Part shown: positions 14,506-41,700 of the stretch, piece by piece | How positions within the stretch are numbered: the stretch's first letter is position 1 | Layout: every line of letters starts with the position of its first letter | Assembly (NCBI GenBank): GCA_018881555.1 | Contig: JACAXG010000028.1 | Span: forward strand, 3,213,143-3,277,142 | From: Amblyornis subalaris | Taxonomy: Eukaryota > Chordata > Aves > Passeriformes > Ptilonorhynchidae | Reading direction: 5' to 3' | DNA length: 64,000 nt | Position numbers and translations under genes: made by a program | The notes under the pieces: model-generated | Database searches by the model: none | What the model was told of the DNA's origin: nothing | What the model saw: the letters and a program-made list of their open reading frames with translations, nothing else

Positions 14506-17500
14506 GTGCATGTGAATAAATCTGCTGATGCAGTCAGGGTCTCTTTACTTGGGGATGTTTGAAATGGTTCCTCACCCAGACTTTCTGCGCCTCCTTCCTG
14601 GACGTGCTGCCCGTGCTGCAGGATGGTGTCTCGGGGTGAATTAGCAGCTTTCTGATGCAATTCTCAGCTGGGTTGTTCAGACATTGGTGCTGCTCCGTGC
14701 TCTCCTTACTACACCCGTCCTGCTCCTGCGGCACCTCCTGAACCACAGCAGATGATTCATTTCTGTTTGGAAGCAGGGTGGACAACCAGGGCCTGGCAGA
14801 GGAACCTTTCAGCTCACTCAAGTTACATCCCCGGGGTGAATACTGACTTTGTCTAAGGCTTGTCCTTTCTTCACCTCCTGCCAAATATGCTTTCACACTA
14901 GTACTTCACCCAGCTGCCTAATTTGGCCTTTGAAATTATCTCAATAATGTCAGGTACTTAAAAAAACATTCCCATCCCTTTATAAATATTATAATCTAGA
15001 TGTAAAGACATTGTTTCGGTGTTGTTTGAGATCTGTTGTATTAAAAAAAGGAGTTCTTCAGAGCCGTGCAACAATCGGGAGCGGAGCATAAACAAATCCT
15101 GTGTCAGGCTGAAACAAGTCGGTTGACTTTGAGGAGGCAGAATGTAAATACCCAAGTCGGGAGAATTAGTACCTTTTGTAATGTTGCAACAAATGCAGGG
15201 AGATTGCTCCTGCTGACAAGCCCAGAATCTTTCTTGTTTGAAAGAAAAACCAAAGGAAAAAGCACTTTGGAAAATGGGCAAAGACAGGATTTGGGCAAGG
15301 CCTGGGCAAAGGGTGCCTCAGTGCCTGGTTTGCAGTTTAGGATCTGTCCCATGGGATAAAATTAATAACTTTTTAAGCCTTTGTAGCTAAACTTACCCAA
15401 GTCCATGAATTTTGGGCTTGAAATAGCAGCCATCAGGTCCTCTCCTGTTGGAAACCATGCATTGAAGAAGGAAATGTGGCACGTTCCCAGCTTTGCACAG
15501 CAGGGAGGGGCTGTCTGCTCTGCTCCTGGCATGGTTTCACATCCAAGTCTCCCGTTGCTGACCTTTGCCACTTGTTTTTTTACTGGAATTTAGAAATCTA
15601 TGGCTTTTAAGTGACAGAGCTCTTGCAAATATTTTTTGCTCTAGTGGGTTTAATATGCAAATAGTGGAACAGAGCCAATGGTCCATCTCGGGCAGCCTGA
15701 TTCTGGAGATTGCTCCATAAAGGTTTATTTCAGCTATTAGCTTTTGTGCCAATATTTTTCTTACAAGAAAGAGTAATAATTTTTGCAACCTAAAATTGAG
15801 GGTTTCACAGGCTGCTAGTGGAAAATTGGCAGCTGTGCTCATCTACTGTAGACTGAAAGGCTGTGACAGAGGTAAAAGAGTTAAATGAAAAATAGAATTC
15901 TTCAATAATAGCTTTAGAAATTTATGCTGCTATTTAGAAAGCACACCTGAAATATAGAGTAAAGGTAATAATTATATGGATAGACCATATGCAGAAAGTT
16001 ACAGATGTCATACTTGTCCAGGTCAATAAATTATTCTTAAAATTGGGGGTGGCGAAGTAAAGTGAGTTACTTAATTATAAAAATCTCACAGGAACTTCAG
16101 AATTCCTTTTGATTGGTACTAGCACTCACAAGTTCTGATTTTACCTGTACTTAGTCCCTCCTTTTTGGGTGTTTTTTCCTCTGGAGCACTCACAGCAGGA
16201 AGAGGAAATTAAAGATTGCTCTCTCGTGCTTCCATAGAGCAGCGGATGGGGATTCTCTAATCCTGTTTTGTTTCAAATCGAATTGCCACAGTCCTGCAGA
16301 CTTCTCTTTTTGGTCAGTTGTTTAAAAAAAATACAAGAGAAGCTTTCTCTGATTATACAGTTTGCCAGTGTAAGAAATAAGTAATTTTTAATCTGTTCTA
16401 AAAATACTTTCCTGGTGCGGCTGCTTTAATTATTACTAAGACGGAGGATTTGTGTATTTTTTTCCATGAGCTTCTGGGTTAAATAGTGGATTTCTTTGGT
16501 CTGTTTGCTTGACACATGAGGGGAGGCAGTTTTTACTCTGCTGCCTGTGTTAGGTAGGGAATGTTTGTCTGGAGTTGAGGGGTGGAATTCTAGTGGAAGT
16601 ATATGAAAATAAATAAATAAAGTATCTGTTCTTTGCACCTTCTCTTTCCCCAGTATAGAATTACAGTGAGACTGAGGGTAAGTCAGGAACAAGGGGAGAT
16701 GGAGATGAGAAGGGGAAATGGTCCATACCTGGGGAATTGGCCACTGAGTATCTCCTGAGCCTTCATTCTCATGCTGAAAGATCTCTTTTTTTCCCACTGG
16801 GGGAAAGAGACTCCCTCACAAGTAATTAGGCTTTTTGTAGTTACCTTCCTCTCTTGGATCCTACTTTGAGATAAGTTAGAGCTCTAATATTTTCCTCTTT
16901 GGCTCTGGAGTTGTTTTTCCTGGCCTGTTAGAAGAGTTTAATGGATACTAAACAACTTGGATTGCTGAGATCCTACTGAGCAGTCCTTATGGAAAAGCAA
17001 AATTAGACTTGTAGCTGGTAATAGACCTGGTAGAAATGGAGATTGATGCGAGTTTCCTGATCTAATTTTTTCTTAAACTACTGTGCTGGTGAGTAGAATT
17101 GGAGAGAGAGAAATGATGTCTCGTTCGTGGCCCTTTCAAATGAAAACATCTTGATGCAGATTTTTTTTTCAGTATATTCATTTTTCTCCGGAGTGAGGCC
17201 CTGTTGTACTTACCCCAAAACCTTTGTATATTTACAGATTACTTCTGCTGTTGCAGAATTCCTCCCATGCTTTGTTTCACCATGTATCCCATACTTCGCG
17301 TGCAAGGAGCAGGAGGTTGCATTGCATTTGATGGGACTCAGTGTAGAGGTCTCTTTCAGGAATCCCAGAACTGTTCTTTGTTCAGGAAATGTTTAGTCCT
17401 TGTTCTAAAGTGGATGGATTCTGAAACAACAACAAAGGTCTTGTTTAAAATCTTGTTTGTGTAAACATGAAGTAAAGAAAATTAGGAGTTTTTAATGCAA

Positions 17501-17738
17501 AGGGACTTTCATTAAATCTTCTGTGTGTTGTTACAATAGAACTAAAGCAGCAAATGTAAAGCCAAATTTTTATGTAAATTCATTTTCCAATCCCAGATAA
17601 AGAAAACAATGCTCACATTTAATATTGAGGTGTTTTTTTATGAATTATGATCAGGTATTATTTCAGCTGATACGATTACCAGAAAGCTTTTTTTTTTTAC
17701 GGTTTTAAGATTTCTTTATCTGCTTTTTTGTTTTGCAG

Positions 17739-33341
<15,603 letters not shown>

Positions 33342-35288
33342 AAAAGCAACCAAAGGAAACAGATGCTAGCTCATGGACCACCAAATCAAAAGCTAGAAGA
33401 AGCTTGCTGTGAACTTCCTGCTAAGCTGTCTGAAGCATCCGAACTCTGACAACTTAGAGATGGGGCTGTTTCCCTTCCGCCGCTGGTGGATGGGGGGGGG
33501 GAGGGTCGGGGCTTTTCTTGGTGGTTCCCAACTCTATTTCCTCCCCTTTGTTACAATAATCCCTCTCCCTCTTCTTCCATCCCCCCTGAAATGAAATGCA
33601 GCCAAGTTCAGCATTTGGCTTTGGTTACACAGGATATTCTGCTAGATTTGTAACACATATTGTGATAGGGTCAGCGACCTGTGAGGCTTTTTTAATAGGA
33701 GAATCAAAGTGTATTTGAGAATGAGCTTAATTTGCTGAGGACTTGCAACTGGTAGGTGCACCTGGTTAGTCTGTCTTAAATCAAGCTTGAGCCTTTGTAG
33801 AGTCCAGCAGGTGCAGAGTGTCTGACTGGCACCAGAATTTGCATTGCACATTTTAAACACCTGTTTAAAAAAAGTGAACTTCTAGCAGAAAATACCTCCA
33901 TATGAACACTTAACTGAAAGGTAAAGAAATCCAAGTTCTGCCTTAGCAGGAAGCTCCCAGTGGAAGCTGTGGCTCACCTTGAGAAAAGTGAAGGAATCTG
34001 GGACAGCTTAAATGGTTTTGTACGATTTCTTTTTGGTTGTCCTAGCTGAAATCTAATTGTTTTGCACATGAAAACAATTATTTCCTCCTGCAGAATTACT
34101 TTCCATAGTTTGTTCTGATGTAAGTACCTTGCAGAGAAGCCTTGTGAGGAGGAGACATAGGATAAAAATCCATTCAATCTCAAAGCTGTGATTTCTGTGC
34201 CACTGTTTTACCCGAGATGTGTTTGTGTGACTTGAAATTCTAAGACTCACATGGAAATCACTAAAAGCCAAATTAACAGAGCAAACTCCTGCTTCAGATT
34301 TTTTGGCCTTGGGAAAGGTTTATTTGGAGATTGAGGTAAAATGGGAACTATATAGTGAATACATTTTAAATGTTGTGGAAAGCTGTTGGAAGAATTTATG
34401 ACTTTAGTTCTGTAGGGATGAAAATTTCTCCAGAGAGCCATATAAGGCTATTTTTTCCAATATCTGAAACTAATATTAAAAGGTTTGTTCTCTAACACAG
34501 GGGAAACAAAAGCAAATCCAATACCTGAGTCACTAACATTTTTCCAGTTTGCACACCAAGATGAGACAGTATTTTAACAAATAACACGGCTTCAGAGAGA
34601 CCCAGTTATCTATCAAACATGTCTAAACTAAAGTCAGGCAGACTTGCTTGTATAGGATTTTTCTTTGGCAAGCCTGATTTTTAGAGAGATTCATTACTGA
34701 AACACTTAACAGATGTTACGTTTATGGAATAGTGCATTGAAATTCAGCTGTGGGTAAGAGATTGTCCTTAGGAGATGTCTACTGGAATACTTCTATTTTG
34801 TCTTTTTTTAATTGAATTTGATAATAGCTTTAAACTGTGATAGGACAGAAAGTAGACACTTGTCAAAACCCTGGCATCTTTCTCTGTTTTGTTTGTTTGT
34901 GGTTTTCTTTTTGCCATTGACCATAATTCTTGTGATTTGTTGTCAGGAGTTGCATCGGAGGTGTAAAATTGTACCATATTGTGAGATTTGCACGGGGTGG
35001 CTAAAGATGCTCATCCTGCAGGACTGTACAGGAGAGATGTGTTCAGCCCCATGTTCTGTAGGGATCTTTTGGCACTTAGAGACCTGTTTCTGCAGTTCTG
35101 GTTGTTGGGACATAAATGAAACTACAGAACTCTTGCAGAGAAGAGAGGAAATGGAACTGTTGGCAGACAGCATCCCTATGGTCTCGTGCTGAGTAGCAGA
35201 GTCCCCAAAACCCTGGATTTTCCAAATGGCTTTGAAGTCAAACCTGTTCATAGAGTGTATTTAATACTTTCAGTGCATTTGAATGTGC

Positions 35289-35294
35289 AATAAA
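35289..35294 (+). terminator. Possible early poly(A) signal of SMURF1
   Basis: An AATAAA hexamer in the context gtgcaataaaccag, about 1.95 kb after the stop. Use here would give a shorter 3' UTR lacking the CpG-richer middle part. I see no other support. Confidence 0.3.
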
Positions 35295-36828
35295 CCAGTC
35301 AGATAGGAAAAATGCAAAATGGATTATTGCCCAAAAGCTTTGCATGCAGTCTCATGTGGATTTTTCACTAGAAGAGTGAAAAAAAAAAAATATCCCCCAA
35401 ACCCAGATACTAAAGCCCACCCCTAACAAAAATCCTATCACACCTGCAGCACAACTGGCTCAGTACAAACCAAGCGAGGTGAAGGGAAAGGCCCCTGATT
35501 TGGAGATCTATAGGTCAAGTAGCTTTATGTCAACAACCCAGTTGACATATGATAGTTCCTAATGTCTTTGCTAGGTCAGTGTTTTATTGAATGCACAAAG
35601 TAAGAATAGGCAAGGATTGTTGTTTCGAAAAGTCTGTCTGTTTTTTGCTGTATTTAAAAGCCCTTGTCAAGGTACCTCCTCCGTGCTGACAGTAACAAGA
35701 ATAGGGCACTGTCTTTTTAATTATTTCAGTTCTCTTCTCAACAGCTTCACCACCTCTCCCGTCGTGTTGTCTTTGCAATTTTGTGCCACTTCAGTGACGA
35801 CGAAGACATTTTTTGTCTTGTTCTGTGCGTGCATTTGAGGCAGGCCTTAAAGCTGGTTGGGTGGATGGAGGAACAGCAAGAAGCGAGGCAGAACGGCTTT
35901 GGAGCCATGGCTTGTTCTTCCCGTGCCCCGTTCCAAGGCCAGGGAAGGACGAAATGCCAACAGGAGTTTGCATGGCCTGAGCCAGTGGCTCCCGGAGGTC
36001 TGGGATAACCTCAGCTGTCGGAATCTGTGTGTCCGTTCCCACTCGGTCTGCCAGCACTCGAACTTGGTTGTTACTTCTCAAACTTGCCCAAAGAATACCA
36101 TGGAGTCCCGTGTTCATTTTGTCATTCCACGTTCCACCTTGTGCGCGGATACTCTTGGATCTGACCTGAAGGAAATACAAGGTACAGCTTGTCTGTCGTT
36201 CCTGTCCAACGGCCAGCCCAGCGGCTGGTCCGTCGGCACAGCCCTGCCGTGCCCTGATACTGCTCCTCAGCCTATACTCTATGCTCAGGGATGTAGGAAA
36301 CCACCACTCTGCTCGTGTTTTCGACCGGGAAGAAACGAGACTGTTTTTGATGGGTGTGAGTGTTCACTTGGGCATTATGTTAGACAAGACCCTGCTCCAA
36401 AAAGGCTGCTCGAAGCTCCAGGCGGTGCGATCGGCGCTCGCTCAGCAGTTTGTCCTCAGTTCAAGTCGAGGTGGTTGTAAAATCCAACAGATTTTGTAAA
36501 TTACTGATCCAGCCACCGGGCCCTCTGGAGCCAGTGCCCAGGTTCGGGGCCGTGTGGCACAGTAAGTTCCCAGAAACACAGTATGGATCTGGTTTTAATC
36601 TGTTAATTTTTTTTTGTTGTTGTTCCTCAACCACTTTATAATGTATTTTTTTAATTTATTATTTTGTAATGTCATGTTTAAGTATTGCTGCTATCCTTGT
36701 TATTCTTCCCACTGTTTTTATTGCAGATTTATTTTGTGAAAGTTGTACACTAATGTTTCATTTTATGTCTAAATCAAAGTATTTAAAAAAATACTAGTTC
36801 TATTTAATGTGGTTATGGAACCAGCTGG

Positions 36829-36834
36829 AATAAA
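36829..36834 (+). terminator. Poly(A) signal of SMURF1, proximal of the distal pair
   Basis: AATAAA in ctggaataaacagtg, after the U-rich end of the 3' UTR. With the hexamer 63 bp further on it marks the probable main 3' end. Confidence 0.55.
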
Positions 36835-36891
36835 CAGTGATTGTATAGTAGGCTGGACCCAGGAGGTCATGTTCATTTTTGTTACATATGC

Positions 36892-36897
36892 AATAAA
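36892..36897 (+). terminator. Poly(A) signal of SMURF1, distal
   Basis: AATAAA in atgcaataaactcac, followed within about 30 bases by a T-rich stretch (tctactgttttgtt) that could be the downstream element. This is the best candidate for the main 3' end. Confidence 0.65.
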
Positions 36898-36915
36898 CTC
36901 ACAACTTTAAACTCT

Positions 36916-37839
36916 TGGTATCTACTGTTTTGTTAAAATACTTACGGGAACCAGAGAAAAAGAGTGGACAAGGTATGGAAACACAACTGATTTAATGTAT
37001 CTTTACGGACTGCCTGGATGAAAGTCCTCCTCTGCAGGGAGAACACTTTCTTTCATTCATTCTTCAGCTGATTAATTACCTTAGTCTTTTTCCCCTCTTA
37101 CGTTATTTTTTGTCCTGATACTTTTCCAAAACCTCAGTTTTCAGAAAGAAATTATAATCTCCCCTTTAGTGAGAGCTGGAGAAAGATTCAGTAATGCTGA
37201 TGAATCTCTGCTTTCCTGTTAGTTTTTTTTCCTAATTACTACTGTTCTGCAAGTTAAGAAGGATGGGAGCAAGTCCGAGGATGGTGCTCGGTGTTGGTGT
37301 GTGCTGCAGCAGAGCCTTCCCTCCCTAATGCTGAAAGCTTCTGGGCATAATTTGGTTTAAAAAAAAAAATAATAAAGGAGAGAGCACAAATAAAATGCTT
37401 TTAATTCTTTGAGTAACTTCATGATATGAACGAATGACCGGGGAGCTGCTGTCGCCCACCCCTCGTGTCAGCCAGCGGCAGGGACTGAACAATTTTAGGG
37501 CTTGGAGCAGGAAATCGTGTCAGTCCTTGAGTGCTCTGTCAAACACTGGTCCTGCTGTTTTCTTTCATAAGTACTTTTTGTGAAGTATTCCTGATTTCTG
37601 CTTTCCTTTTGGTGTCCAGACATTGCTTAGAGAGAGGAGGATCCCTGGAGCCTGCTCCGGTGAGTCGGTGTGCTGTAGAGGGGCTGCTCCAGGACTTCTG
37701 CACGACGTGAACCTCTTAAAAACACAATTAAAAAATTTCTCTTGGGAAATCTCGCAGAGCTCAAGGAATCGGCTGTCTCTTCTGGAAGCTTGGCCAGTCA
37801 TTTAAATCCCTCAAGTTCAATTTCCTACTCTTCCTGCAG
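36916..37839. other. Short intergenic stretch between SMURF1 and RNF216
   Basis: About 0.9 kb with no recognised gene. It holds an A-rich run with AATAAA-like hexamers (about 37350-37395), which may serve as backup termination sites for SMURF1. CpG density rises from about 37840. Confidence 0.6.
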
Positions 37840-38067
37840 GACGTAGCCAGCTGCCTCCGAGAGGGAAGTGCGGTGTCCTGGGGGCTCCAGGCCACTCGCG
37901 TCACCTCCGCGAGCACGCGGGGCTGTGGGGGGCCAGGCCGGGGTCCCGTGCAGGGGTCCCGGATCCCCCTATTGCTCAGCACCCCAAAAGGTGCTGCGCC
38001 CCCAGCCCCGCCCCGCACACACGTGCAGCCCCTGGCCCCGCCCCCTCCCTACGGGAACACCACCCGC

Positions 38068-38081
38068 CCGGCAGGGGGCGC
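38068..38081 (+). promoter_or_regulatory. CTCF-like motif in the RNF216 CpG island
   Basis: CCCGGCAGGGGGCGC-type sequence matches the CTCF core (CCNSYAGRKGGCRS form) in + orientation. Short motifs in GC-rich DNA can arise by chance. Confidence 0.4.
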
Positions 38082-38219
38082 GGCGCGGCGCCGGCGGATC
38101 GCCCCCGCTCTCTATGGTAGGTTCGCCGGGCCGGGACCGCCCGCGCCGCCAGTCCCCTCGGGCCGCTCTGTCCCTCGCTCGCTCCCTCTCTATGGTGCGG
38201 GGCGGCGCGGTCACGTGGC

Positions 38220-38285
38220 GCGGGCCGGGCGGAAGCGGCGGGAGCGGCGGTTAAATGAAGCGGGGCCGGAGGGGCGGCGGGGCTG
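38220..38285 (+). other. RNF216: Candidate non-coding first exon of RNF216 (donor only)
   Basis: A good splice donor, ggggctg followed by gtgagt, occurs at 38286 in the heart of the CpG island. RNF216 is known to begin with non-coding sequence, and its start codon here lies 14.7 kb downstream. The transcription start is unknown, so the left edge is arbitrary. A second possible 5' UTR exon is 39041-39110 (cattttcag-like acceptor, strong gtaaga donor). Confidence 0.45.
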
Positions 38286-38435
38286 GTGAGTGCTGGGGGG
38301 ACTATTCTGTCCCGCGGGGCCCGTGAGTGCCGGGACAGCCCCGCTGCCTGACGGACACAGGGGCCGCCCCGGGGCGTCCCTGGGCCTCGCCGGACCCCTC
38401 GACGCGGGGTCGGGCGCTGCTCCCGGCTGGGGCCT

Positions 38436-38770
38436 GTCCTCAGGGACGGGTCGCTTCCCCCCTCCCCCCGCGCCCCCTCAGGGCCGGGTGCCCGCTCGTC
38501 CCTTCCTCTCGCCGTGTCCCTTCAGGGCCAGTTCTTCCCCTTGCTTCCCGTCAGGGACAGGTCGTCCCCCCCCCCCCCAGCGCTTCCCTTCAGGGACGGG
38601 TTCCCCGCATCGTCATCCCCGTGTCCGTCCACTTCCACTTGGGGCCGAGTCCTTTCTCCTGGCTTTCCCTCAGGATCGGGGACACCCCCCATCCCTCAGC
38701 TCCCCTCAGGACTGGGCCCTTTCCCTCCCCCCTTCATCCCCTCAGGCCCGGTCCCTTCTCCCCCTCCCCG
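38436..38770 (+). repeat. Degenerate GC-rich minisatellite
   Basis: A core resembling CCYTCAGGGACGGG recurs about eight times (near 38438, 38476, 38519, 38549, 38587, 38668, 38704 and 38739), usually 30-43 bp apart, separated by C- and T-rich spacers including a run of about a dozen C. It lies just after the candidate first exon and explains the proline-rich ORFs in this interval. Confidence 0.7.
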
Positions 38771-41700
38771 GGGTCAGGGGTCCCCCCGCCTCCCTCCCGG
38801 CCCGGGGGTCCCGCACCACCCCTGTGCCCCCCCCCCGCAGCAGCGAGAGACACCCGGGGATAGGCGCTGCTTTCCGAGGGCTCCTCACGGCTGTCCTGGG
38901 TACCCCGGGCCGGTTGTTTGTAGTCGGGGATAACCCGGCGCCGGAGCTGGTGGGGCGAAGAGGATAAAAGGTTGTTCTTCTCTTCCGACCCCGTTCAGTG
39001 TGGGAACACCTGGTGCCGTTGGGACGTCTCGACATTTCAGGCATCTGCTGTGGGAGCCGCTGCAGGAAAGAAACCCCAAACACAGCTGTCCTCGGAGCTG
39101 AGGGATCCGTGTAAGAGATACTCCTCTTCCTCCTCCTCTTTCCCTTCTCTATTGATCCGAGTGGCGGCTCGGCTTGGTGGAGAGAGCACAGCCTGGAAGT
39201 GTTAATGTGCACTGGGTTTATGTAATGGGTTTTTCTGCCTCTGGAACTGATCTTGTTCATCGAGGTGGCTGGAGGCAGCTCGGGATCCCACTGAAGCCTT
39301 ATGTGGCTGAAGAGCTGTGGGGAACTCCAGCGTGTGTGTGGAGAGAGGAGTGTGAGCTTGCCCGGGGCAGTGCTCTGGGGTGGGCAGAATTTAGGTTGGC
39401 TTAAAGGGTTGCCGTCGTGCCGTGGATCCCCTGACTTTGCAGCTGTGCTGGCTGGAACCCTGGGTGGATAACGGCTGCTTGCACCTGCGAGTCCAGCCTG
39501 GGAGGTTTTTCCTTTCATCTCACCGGTGCTTTATGACCTGGAGTGTTGTCTTTGAGTGTCCTCCAGTACCTCACCTTAGAGTCTTACTGAAAGATGCTTA
39601 GAACAGTGGGTTTCGTACAAATAAGTTTAGCTGTTGATATTTAGTTTCTCATCTAGCAAGGATCAGTTTCTTATGGATGTTATGGTTTGGTCACTGTTCT
39701 GACACCTCTGATGCTTTGAAAGAGAAGCTGGTGTTGCCAGCTTCTTTTATTTCCATAATCCAGGCGTGATGCTGAGGGACTAAAGCTTGATTTCCATGCG
39801 TTTTTCACAGCATTCCTTCTTGTGTTTGTTTCCCAGCTCCTTGGCTGCCCTACGGAACAGCAGGCTCTTGCTTTGCTTTGGGCAGCAGTTCTGGAGGCAG
39901 TCACTCAGTGCCTCGGTGGCTGAGAGGCACAGGCAGTTCTGGTGCTAAGGCCTATGGGCAGCTCCCTGTTTCTCTGTTCTGTCTCTGTGGTGGTTGGTTC
40001 CTCTTTCTTAACGATTTCAGCTCTCCCACCTGATGCACCTTGGAGCTGTTGCAGGGTTCTAGGAGTAGCAGTGGAGGAAAAGGCAGGTGTTCCCCATCAG
40101 GCAGTTAGAGTGGCCTTTGCCTGCTCAGATAAAGTGGCCTCTCCTGCTTCCAGACAGGATGGTATGAGAGTTTTTCCTCCAGCAATCTGTTTGCAAGGTG
40201 AGGCAGGAAATTTGAGACTGACCCATCATTCTGCACACTCAAGTCTTGAGCAGGTTCAGGGCCGCCCTGAACAGGTACAGGGCCATAGGAATGTGCAGCT
40301 CAAACCGCGTGGTGGAACCCATTTTCTTTAGGACTTGTAGGATTGCCGGGACAGCTTTTACTTCCAGAACTGTGGGATTTACAGCTTTAATAGGAGCTTT
40401 TGGTTTCTAGGATGGAAATGCTGTACAAAAATTCCACTGCCTTACATCAAGCTTTCTGCAATTGTAAACATGTTAATAGATTTCATGTGCTGGGTGTCTT
40501 CGTGGTGTGACTGGATGTTAATAAACAATCATCTTGACAGGAGTTTGTGCCTGGAACACCAAGACTTGGGAAAGGACTCACAGACATTTCCTGAAGCTCT
40601 GTAGACGTTCAGCCTGCTGGGTAGTGCTGCATTGTGGTAACAGGCCTTCTTCCATCTCTTTTTCTTGCTTCCTAGGATGTTTTCCTGTTGATTGGCCTGG
40701 CTGCAGGCAGTCAGGGCAGGAATAGCAGTTCCTAGAAGAGCACTTGGGGCAGGTGTTAGTGGTGATAAGGTACATCTTGGATTCCAGCAGGGTGCTGGCA
40801 GCCTGTTCCTGGGCTGGAGTTTCAGGAGCTGCCTCGGAAGTCCAAATTCCTGGGTAGACCAATGCTTTGTCTGCCTGAGAATGCAGTGGGCGTTCCTGCC
40901 GCCAGCCAGCCTTGCTCTTTGAAATTGGACACAAATCACTAAAAAGTCCTGTGGCAAAAATAGGTGGAGCAAACACATGATTCCAGCGGCTCCAGCACAG
41001 CTGAAGAGAGACAGGAAGCATATCCCAGGGGCCCGGAGCTGATTAGCAACCTGGAGTAGCACAAACCCAAGTGCAAGAAACGTGGAGCCGTCGGGTGTTG
41101 TTCAGTGCCTGATGGAAGAAGCTCCCATTCATTAATTTGGAATGTGTGTCTTCTTTTTATTTTTATCTTTTTAAAGCCATTGTGAGTGGTTACTGTGTTT
41201 GAGCGCCGGTGGTGCTGGGTGTTAGGGCTTGCCACTGGCTGCATTCTTTTGGGGACAGTCAGAACTGCACCACTCATTCCTCTCATCGGAAGTTTGAGTT
41301 TGTTTTTTTTGCTTTTAGCAGATGGATTTGATCTGGAGATATTTTAAGACTCCCTTTAAATTATTGAATTTGGACATCATTGTAACCGCTTGAAGGCGGG
41401 GTGTTAAGAGTCTCAGAAATCTGTGTGTGCACTGAAACGATGGTAGAGTTTCAAGCTGCTTCATGTAACTGGGGTTATTCTCAGTAGGATCTATCCCAGT
41501 GGGATAGGTGCCTTTTTAAATACAGCAGAAGGTGTGAAACACACAGCTGCCTGGGGACAGCAGCTGTCTCCCAGGAGCAGCCCAGGAGATAAGGTTATTT
41601 GTGTACTGACTGGGAGTTCCTGTGTTTGAAATGGAGCTGAATAACGGGCTGGTCAACATTAGTCTGGAGTAGTTTTCTTTTTAGGCAGGTTACTGGAACT

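Larger units (their letters stand above)
1..17738 (+). other. SMURF1: SMURF1 intron 1 (3' part)
   Basis: No exon of any gene was recognised in this AT-rich, CpG-poor stretch before exon 2. The exon encoding the SMURF1 N-terminus and its CpG-island promoter should lie further upstream. Contents noted: a CpG-rich patch at 5850-6140, a short (TA)n run at about 9459-9474, a small tandem duplication at about 1384-1415, and a CR1 tail at 14440-14505. ORFs up to 142 codons are scattered on both strands with no recognisable domains and are taken as chance. Confidence 0.8.
33342..36915 (+). other. SMURF1: SMURF1 3' untranslated region
   Basis: About 3.5 kb of non-coding sequence follows the stop, up to the poly(A) signals at 36829 and 36892. 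The length fits the long 3' UTR known for SMURF1. It is AT-rich at both ends, with a U-rich block at about 36600-36790 that could hold RNA-binding-protein sites. The middle (about 35850-36560) is richer in C, G and CpG and holds a 207-codon ORF with no recognised similarity. The exact 3' end is inferred from the hexamers only. Confidence 0.75.
37840..38960 (+). promoter_or_regulatory. CpG island, probable RNF216 promoter
   Basis: A very GC- and CpG-rich block without a TATA box, densest at 38060-38290. It lies just downstream of the SMURF1 3' end and upstream of RNF216 on the same strand. Candidate sites seen are a CTCF-like motif at 38068-38081, an E-box TCACGTG at 38211-38217, and ETS-like GCGGAAGCGG at about 38231. 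The decamer tctctatggt occurs twice, about 80 bp apart. Assignment to RNF216 is by position, as no other gene start was seen. Confidence 0.8.

Noticed and set aside
1..17738. Search for SMURF1 exon 1 inside the window
   Set aside because: No frame encoding the SMURF1 N-terminus and no strong promoter-size CpG island was found. The exon is taken to lie upstream.
38290..38967. Proline-rich ORFs of 225, 178 and 139 codons on the + strand
   Set aside because: They are overlapping frames of the same C-rich tandem repeat. No homology or splice logic supports them.
38742..39518. A 258-codon ORF on the - strand in the CpG island
   Set aside because: GC-rich DNA has few stop codons. The product is low-complexity Arg/Pro/Ser with no domain, and it overlaps the minisatellite.
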